From positions 1 to 9,349 of the forward strand of contig DGUD01000175.1 in assembly GCA_002393865.1 (NCBI GenBank): a stretch of DNA of 9,349 nt. The letters are read 5' to 3'. The notes below the pieces were generated by a model, which ran no database searches, was not told where the DNA came from, and saw nothing but the letters and a program-made list of their open reading frames with translations. Below, in pieces: positions 5,572-9,349 of the stretch. A program made the position numbers and the translations under genes. The first letter of the stretch is position 1. Each line of letters begins with the position of its first letter. The stretch is from Treponema sp. UBA4319 (lineage in GTDB: Bacteria; Spirochaetota; Spirochaetia; Treponematales; Treponemataceae).

Positions 5572-5588
5572 GGACGGCTTCGCCGTCC
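5572..5588. repeat. Perfect 7-bp stem-loop in the leader of the DUF4469 gene
   Basis: GGACGGC-TTC-GCCGTCC forms a stable hairpin 11 nt before the AGGAGG of the gene at 5613, and directly beside the -35 of the minus-strand promoter. No T-run follows on either strand, so it is not a terminator. It may affect mRNA stability or ribosome access, or be a dispersed palindromic element. Confidence 0.6.
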
Positions 5589-5612
5589 AAACAAATTTCA
5601 GGAGGACAATGT

Positions 5613-6398
5613 ATGTCTGTCAAGAAAATCATCGATACCAGCTCCTTCCAGGACACAAAGAGCATCGTTTCACTCAAGCTGCACCCCATCGCGTTCAAGG
5701 ACGGTCTGGGAAGCTACGGCACCATCACCCGCAACACGGCGGACATGGACAACATGATTGCCCGCATAAGCCGCAAGGACACGGGCATCAGCGACTATTC
5801 CGTAAAGCACGTGGTCTACCTGCTGCGGGACGAGATAATCTGCACCCTGCGCACGGGGCAGGCGGTGGACATGTTCGGGCTTGTCACGATGTTCTTTGCG
5901 CCGGACGGGGCAATCAAGGGCGACAACCCCACCCCGTCGTCAATCCCGCGCATAACGCCGCGCTTCACCGCAAGCCAGCTTGCGGGCGAGATTGCCGCAG
6001 GGCTCAAGGTTGACCGCATAGAGCTGGGCGACAGCTCGCCCAAGGTGGACTCCGTTGCAGACCTCTTCACAGGGGAAGAGGACGGCACCCTCACGGCGGG
6101 CAAGGCGGTGCGCATAAGCGGCTCCGCGCTCAAAATCGGCGGCACGGGCAGCGGCATATTCCTTGTGCCCGTGGCGGAGGGCGCGGAGGATCTGCCGCCG
6201 GACAGCGACGAAAGCACATGGGTTCCTGTGGGGCGGCTGGTCTCCAACAAGCCCAAGACGCTGGAGTTCTGGCTGCCGGACGGCGCCGCGCCGGGCTTGT
6301 GGCGCATAGCGCTGCGCACCTTGTTCCTCAAGGGCAACATGGAGCGCAAGACTGCCGTCACCTCGTTCAGCAAGGTGCTGCGCATCACCGCGGGCTAG
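5613..6398 (+). CDS. HU-like DNA-binding protein with DUF4469 domain
   Basis: A 261-residue protein without signal peptide. Residues ~20-130 match the HU/IHF-like DNA-binding region seen in front of DUF4469: helical part DNMIARISRKDTGISDYSVKHVVYLLRDEIICTLRTGQAVDMFGLVTMF, and then a beta-arm region ending in RFTASQLAGEI. Residues ~155-258 match DUF4469, an Ig-like fold: LTAGKAVRISGSALKIGG, GIFLVPV, then LEFWLPDGAAPGLWRIALRT and the final strand KVLRI. Members occur in Bacteroidetes and treponemes. Their role is not established, with nucleoid or DNA binding presumed. The ATG has AGGAGG 7 nt upstream (5600-5605). Another ATG at 5609 is in a different frame and too close to the Shine-Dalgarno. 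It stands alone on the plus strand and converges with the gene at 6437. It is GC-rich with normal codon use. Confidence 0.88.
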   Translation: MSVKKIIDTSSFQDTKSIVSLKLHPIAFKDGLGSYGTITRNTADMDNMIARISRKDTGISDYSVKHVVYLLRDEIICTLRTGQAVDMFGLVTMFFAPDGAIKGDNPTPSSIPRITPRFTASQLAGEIAAGLKVDRIELGDSSPKVDSVADLFTGEEDGTLTAGKAVRISGSALKIGGTGSGIFLVPVAEGAEDLPPDSDESTWVPVGRLVSNKPKTLEFWLPDGAAPGLWRIALRTLFLKGNMERKTAVTSFSKVLRITAG

Positions 6399-6436
6399 GC
6401 GCACGCAACGCACACCATCCCTTTATGCCGCAAGGC

Positions 6437-8476
6437 TCAGCTGCGGCGGGCGAAGAGCTTTGCGGGGCGGTGTCCGGCGGCGGTGTCGTAGTCGCCGGTC
6501 TCCACCACGAATTCCGCCGCCTTGCGCCGGAAATTCGGGCCGACGACGCTTTCGCCAAGCAGCAGCTCCAGCAGCTGCTGCAGCTGCGCAAGCGTGAATT
6601 TCTTGGGAAGGAAGTCAAAGAGCACGTCGAACTGGGCGGCACGGCCGCGGAGCAGCAGCAGCGCGCGGGCAAGCAGCTCCGCGTCTGCGGCATCCAGCCC
6701 TGAAAGGCTCCTGCAGGAAAGGAGCGGCGCCCCAAAAGACGCAGGACTTTGCCGCAGTACCGCCCGCAGCCGCTCCTCGCCGCAGCCAAGCTCCAGCCGG
6801 AAGGAATGCTTTCCGTCTCCGGAAAGCGATACGGAAAACCATGCGGCAGCCTCGTCCTGCACGGTATCACCGGCGGCAGTGCCCTTCAGCACGCAGAGGC
6901 AGGACAATGCGACATCCTTCCCCTCCGCGGAGCCGGCAGCCCCCATGCAGCACACGTCCCCCTGCCCCGCCGCGGAAGGAATGCTGCGGGCGGCACAGGC
7001 GGCAGCATCCTCCCCGTGGCGCAGATAGGCCGACGGGAGCGCCCAGCCTTCTCCCTTCCGCACCAGCAGCACGGAAAGCTCCCCGCCGGAATTCCTGCGG
7101 TAGTTCTCAGGCGCATAGGTGCGGAACGAAAAGGCGGCGGTCAGCACCTTCACGCCGAATTCGTCCCTGTCCTCACGGGGTGCGGAAGCCTCCGTCTGCG
7201 GGCCGGCAGCGGCTGCTTCCCCGGATTTCTCCTGCTGCGATAGCAGGAGCTTTTTTTCCTGCGGAGAATAGAAGAGCGGCGCAATGCCGTGCAGGTAGTC
7301 CACCCCGCGCTCCGTCAGGCACCAGCGGTACCCGACCTTCTCCAGCAAATGCCTGTCGCTCAGGAACTGCAGCTGCTGCGAGTAGACCTTGGCAAATTCC
7401 GTGCCGAAGCGCCCCTGAAACGCCTTCAGGTCGATAAAGCCGAAGCGCAGGGACTGCGCCACGAACTTCGCCATGCATTCCTCCGGCGGAAGGGCGTACA
7501 CGGCATCCACGGGGAACTGTCCGGCAAGCAGCGCTTTCTTGTAGCGCGCATAGCCGCCCTGCCCCCCAAAGTTGCAGGAGGCATAGCCCGGCCCGAATGC
7601 CCGCGCACCCAGCCCCAGCCCGAAATAAGGGACGCCCCGTATTATCCGGCTGGAGACAAAGTCGCCGGTGCCATAGTCGTAATCAATCCTGGTAAAAGTC
7701 CGCTTTCCCCACGTGGTGCGGTAGCCCGCCTTTGTAAGCAGTCCGTAGGCGCTGCGGTACTGGTGCAGGCACTTGTACACGCCACCGTCCGCAAACTGGG
7801 CGGGGGGACGGGAAAGCGTGATATATTCCGGCTCAAGAGAAAGCGCCTGCTGCAGAAGCATGTCAAAATCATAGGAATCCTGCTGCGGCAGGCAGCTGGG
7901 GAGCTCCACATTTATGCGCGGAAAACCGCTGCGCCTGAGAGCCCGGAAGGCCGCCTCATTTTCCCCGCTTTTTCCGGCGGAAGGCTCAAGCCGCAGGCTT
8001 ATCCGCTGGTAGCCGCACGCCGATGCCGCCAGAAGCCCGTCCGTGCCAGCAGCGGCAGAGCGCACATCCGCCGAGAGGCTGAACGATACGCCGTCCTTGA
8101 ACACGAACAGCTCGTGCACGGCATCGCAGATGCGCCGCATGTTCCCCGCAGAAAGGAGCGGCGCTCCGGAGCCGAAAAGCTCAAAGCCGAGCGAGCGCCT
8201 GCCTTCCATAAGCGGCGCATAGAGCCGCATCTCATCCACCAGCAGCGCCACATATTCGTCCTGCAGGGCGGCGTCCTCCAGCTGCCCTGCAGCCGGAAGG
8301 GACGCACAGAAAGCAAATTCCCCCGCCTTCTCCCACGAGGCGGCGATACGATGCTGCTCGGCGTCCTTCTTCTCCTTGCAGCGTATGTACGCATGGCCTG
8401 CAGGCGGATAGGCAAGCGCATCCCCCGTCTGGCGGTGCATCCCTGCCTCAAAGATACCGGCACACGAAGTCCCCAT
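6437..8476 (-). CDS. HemN/HemW-like + Nudix-like + NrtR-type winged helix fusion regulator
   Basis: A 679-residue cytoplasmic protein with three modules. Residues ~20-405 follow HemN/HemW in order: LGFELFGSGAPLLS for FGGGTPslL, GYQRISLRLEPS for the GvnRlSlGvQS strand, the barrel end, then YFGLGLGARAF, GGYARYKKALLAGQFP and WCLTERGVDYL of the C-terminal domain. The radical-SAM CxxxCxxC that should stand near residue 30 is absent. Residues ~440-560 resemble Nudix (LSVLLVRKGEGWALPSAYLRHGED, later AAAWFSVSL), but the RELxEExG box reads RSIPSAAG. Residues ~613-679 match the NrtR wHTH: LFDFLPKKFTLAQLQQLLE, NFRRKAAEFVVET, HRPAKLFAR. Both enzyme modules look inactive, which suggests a ligand-sensing transcription factor. 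The ATG at 8476 has GGGGGAAA upstream; a GTG at 8494 would add six residues. A palindrome overlaps its promoter. Confidence 0.85.
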   Translation of the reverse strand: MGTSCAGIFEAGMHRQTGDALAYPPAGHAYIRCKEKKDAEQHRIAASWEKAGEFAFCASLPAAGQLEDAALQDEYVALLVDEMRLYAPLMEGRRSLGFELFGSGAPLLSAGNMRRICDAVHELFVFKDGVSFSLSADVRSAAAGTDGLLAASACGYQRISLRLEPSAGKSGENEAAFRALRRSGFPRINVELPSCLPQQDSYDFDMLLQQALSLEPEYITLSRPPAQFADGGVYKCLHQYRSAYGLLTKAGYRTTWGKRTFTRIDYDYGTGDFVSSRIIRGVPYFGLGLGARAFGPGYASCNFGGQGGYARYKKALLAGQFPVDAVYALPPEECMAKFVAQSLRFGFIDLKAFQGRFGTEFAKVYSQQLQFLSDRHLLEKVGYRWCLTERGVDYLHGIAPLFYSPQEKKLLLSQQEKSGEAAAAGPQTEASAPREDRDEFGVKVLTAAFSFRTYAPENYRRNSGGELSVLLVRKGEGWALPSAYLRHGEDAAACAARSIPSAAGQGDVCCMGAAGSAEGKDVALSCLCVLKGTAAGDTVQDEAAAWFSVSLSGDGKHSFRLELGCGEERLRAVLRQSPASFGAPLLSCRSLSGLDAADAELLARALLLLRGRAAQFDVLFDFLPKKFTLAQLQQLLELLLGESVVGPNFRRKAAEFVVETGDYDTAAGHRPAKLFARRS

Positions 8477-8499
8477 ACACTTTCCCCCTTCCACTTGAA

Positions 8500-8520
8500 A
8501 ATATCATTATGATATTATCA
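8500..8520. promoter_or_regulatory. Palindromic operator candidate
   Basis: 8500-8516 is a perfect inverted repeat, AATATCAT-T-ATGATATT. It overlaps a second one at 8510-8520 (TGATA-T-TATCA), giving three TATCA/TGATA half-sites in 19 bp. It covers the -10 and start region of the minus-strand promoter for the wHTH fusion gene, a classic position for autorepression. The AT-rich composition raises the chance of accidental symmetry. Confidence 0.5.
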
Positions 8521-8540
8521 CATCAAATAAAACAAGGCAA
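8512..8540 (-). promoter_or_regulatory. Promoter of the fusion regulator gene
   Basis: On the minus strand: TTGCCT (8535-8540), a 17-bp spacer, and TAATAT (8512-8517). Transcription would start near 8505, giving a short ~30-nt leader with the ribosome-binding site GGGGGAAA before the ATG at 8476. Confidence 0.55.
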
Positions 8541-8613
8541 GCCGGAGAATATCCTGACGGCAGGGCTCATAAAAAAAGAATGCTTGTCTTCCCGGCGGAA
8601 CAGGGCGCAGGGG

Positions 8614-8642
8614 CAGACATTCCGGCACAGCCCTGCTATACT
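8614..8642 (+). promoter_or_regulatory. Promoter of the S66 peptidase gene
   Basis: CAGACA (8614-8619), a 17-bp spacer and an extended -10 TGCTATACT (TATACT at 8637-8642). Transcription would start near 8649, about 37 nt before the ATG, with AGGAGG at 8675-8680. The extended -10 compensates for the imperfect -35. Confidence 0.55.
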
Positions 8643-8685
8643 CAAGGAAAGAGCCGGAGAAAGCCGGTCCATACAGGAGGCAGAC

Positions 8686-9349
8686 ATGAGATTCCCAGAA
8701 CCACTGCGGCCGGGCGCCACAATCGGCGTCTGCGCGCCATCCTTCGGGGCGACGACGGAACCGTACGCCACACGCTTTGCAGAGGCTGAGCGCAGATTCA
8801 AGGAACGCGGCTACAAGGTGCTCGCCGGTCAGACATGCCACATGAGCGACGGGCTCGGCATCAGCACGAATCCCCGCACTGCCGCACAGGAACTTGAGCG
8901 CTTTTACTGCGGCGGCGACACAGATGCCATCATATCCTGCGGCGGCGGGGAGCTCATGTGCGAGACGATGGCGCACATAGACCTTGACCGCATCGCGGCG
9001 GCGGCGCCCAAGTGGTTCATGGGCTACTCGGACAACACGAACTTCATATTCCCGCTCGCAACCTGCTGCAGGACGGCGGGCATCTACGCGCACTGCTTTA
9101 CCGGATTCGGAAAGCCTTGGGAGCAGAGCGAGCTGGACGCCATCGCGCTGCTGGAGGGAAGCTCGTACACCGTGCACGGCTACGAGAAATTCCAGCTGCC
9201 GGAGGCGGGCACGGAAGCAAAGGCTGCAGACCCGCTCTCGCCATACATACTCACGGAGGCAAAACGCCTGTCCTCGTTCCTGCCGGGAAAGGACGGCAGG
9301 CTTACACGGGCGGAATCTGACAGAAGCATCACCTGCTCCGGAACGCTCC
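8686..9349 (+). CDS. S66-family LD-carboxypeptidase/MccF-like protein, partial (3' end outside window)
   Basis: 221 complete codons of an open frame that runs off the window. The N-terminal LRPGATIGVCAPSFG is the usual beta-strand start of LD-carboxypeptidases. Residues ~80-100 (AIISCGGGELMCETMAHIDLD) match the conserved Gly-rich loop of the family (usually RGGYGaxRlLpxLD). FMGYSDNTN places the nucleophile Ser115 in the family's GYSDxT motif. The Glu/His of the catalytic triad lie in the missing C-terminal half. Family members trim tetrapeptides of recycled murein or cleave microcin C-like conjugates. The substrate cannot be decided here, and a GG in place of the usual GYG makes the subfamily uncertain. 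The ATG has AGGAGG 5 nt upstream and an extended -10 promoter. It is divergent from the fusion regulator with 209 nt between the starts. Confidence 0.85.
   Translation, partial: MRFPEPLRPGATIGVCAPSFGATTEPYATRFAEAERRFKERGYKVLAGQTCHMSDGLGISTNPRTAAQELERFYCGGDTDAIISCGGGELMCETMAHIDLDRIAAAAPKWFMGYSDNTNFIFPLATCCRTAGIYAHCFTGFGKPWEQSELDAIALLEGSSYTVHGYEKFQLPEAGTEAKAADPLSPYILTEAKRLSSFLPGKDGRLTRAESDRSITCSGTL

Larger units (their letters stand above)
5029..5612. other. Gene-poor structured intergenic region
   Basis: This stretch of ~580 bases lies between two divergent genes and holds no convincing protein gene. Open frames crossing it on the minus strand read through tandem repeats and a terminator-like hairpin, and give low-complexity peptides. 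Its contents, from left to right, are a 47-nt hairpin, a minus-strand promoter candidate, five 23-bp tandem repeats, a terminator-like hairpin, face-to-face promoter candidates, and a short hairpin in the leader of the 5613 gene. All are listed separately. Confidence 0.7.

Noticed and set aside
6428..6448. GCCGCA/TGCGGC hairpin as a terminator between the convergent genes
   Set aside because: Only a 6-bp stem with a 9-nt loop, lying partly inside the coding end, and no T-run on either strand.
7289..8512. Plus-strand 407-codon open frame
   Set aside because: Antisense shadow of the fusion regulator gene, which has clear domain matches on the minus strand. The shadow is due to high GC and rare stops.
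8518..9177. Minus-strand 219-codon open frame
   Set aside because: Antisense shadow of the S66 peptidase gene, which has the GYSDxT motif, a strong ribosome-binding site and a promoter.

Overview
The window looks like chromosomal DNA from a Gram-negative, GC-rich host-associated bacterium. A treponeme or related spirochaete is the best guess. This is an inference from three things: lipoproteins with relaxed lipoboxes, Rhs tips with the junction CHLYHYAxNNPxxYTDPDG, and a combined HU-like/DUF4469 protein. No rRNA or tRNA is present to settle it.

Left half (about 227-5028, all minus strand): seven genes form one tight block, read from right to left. They are an outer-membrane beta-barrel-like protein, a lipoprotein with an FN3-like region, a lipoprotein with a concanavalin A/LamG-like region, a short Rhs tip, a TPR lipoprotein, a second Rhs tip, and a 98-aa membrane protein. 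Adjacent genes overlap by 3 to 4 bases (ATGA, ATGA, TTGA) or are separated by 1 to 15 bases, so they are very probably co-transcribed and partly translationally coupled. Each Rhs tip keeps only the last ~20 residues of the Rhs core, followed by a unique C-terminal region. The block may hold two toxin/immunity-like pairs (tip + TPR lipoprotein; tip + membrane protein) behind three envelope genes. The distal part (about 1-1200) is visibly AT-rich and the proximal part GC-rich, which suggests recent acquisition of the distal cassette.

Centre (5029-5612): a gene-poor interval packed with structure. It holds a 22-bp-arm inverted repeat, a candidate promoter for the minus-strand operon, about five tandem 23-bp repeats, and a small minus-strand transcription unit (TTGACA-17-TACAAT promoter, ~80-nt body, GC-rich hairpin with a U-rich tail). 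The small unit faces a weaker plus-strand promoter candidate for the next gene. A second hairpin lies in the leader of that gene.

Right half: a plus-strand HU-like DNA-binding/DUF4469 protein (5613-6398) converges on a long minus-strand gene (6437-8476). The long gene is a three-module fusion: a HemN/HemW-like fold without the radical-SAM cysteines, a Nudix-like domain with a destroyed Nudix box, and an NrtR-type winged helix. It looks like a regulator built from two inactivated enzymes, and a palindrome overlaps its own promoter. Divergent from it is the start of an S66-family LD-carboxypeptidase/MccF-like gene (8686 to the window edge).

The strongest candidates for something undescribed are the dead-HemN/dead-Nudix/NrtR fusion with its palindromic promoter, and the envelope-protein/Rhs-tip operon.
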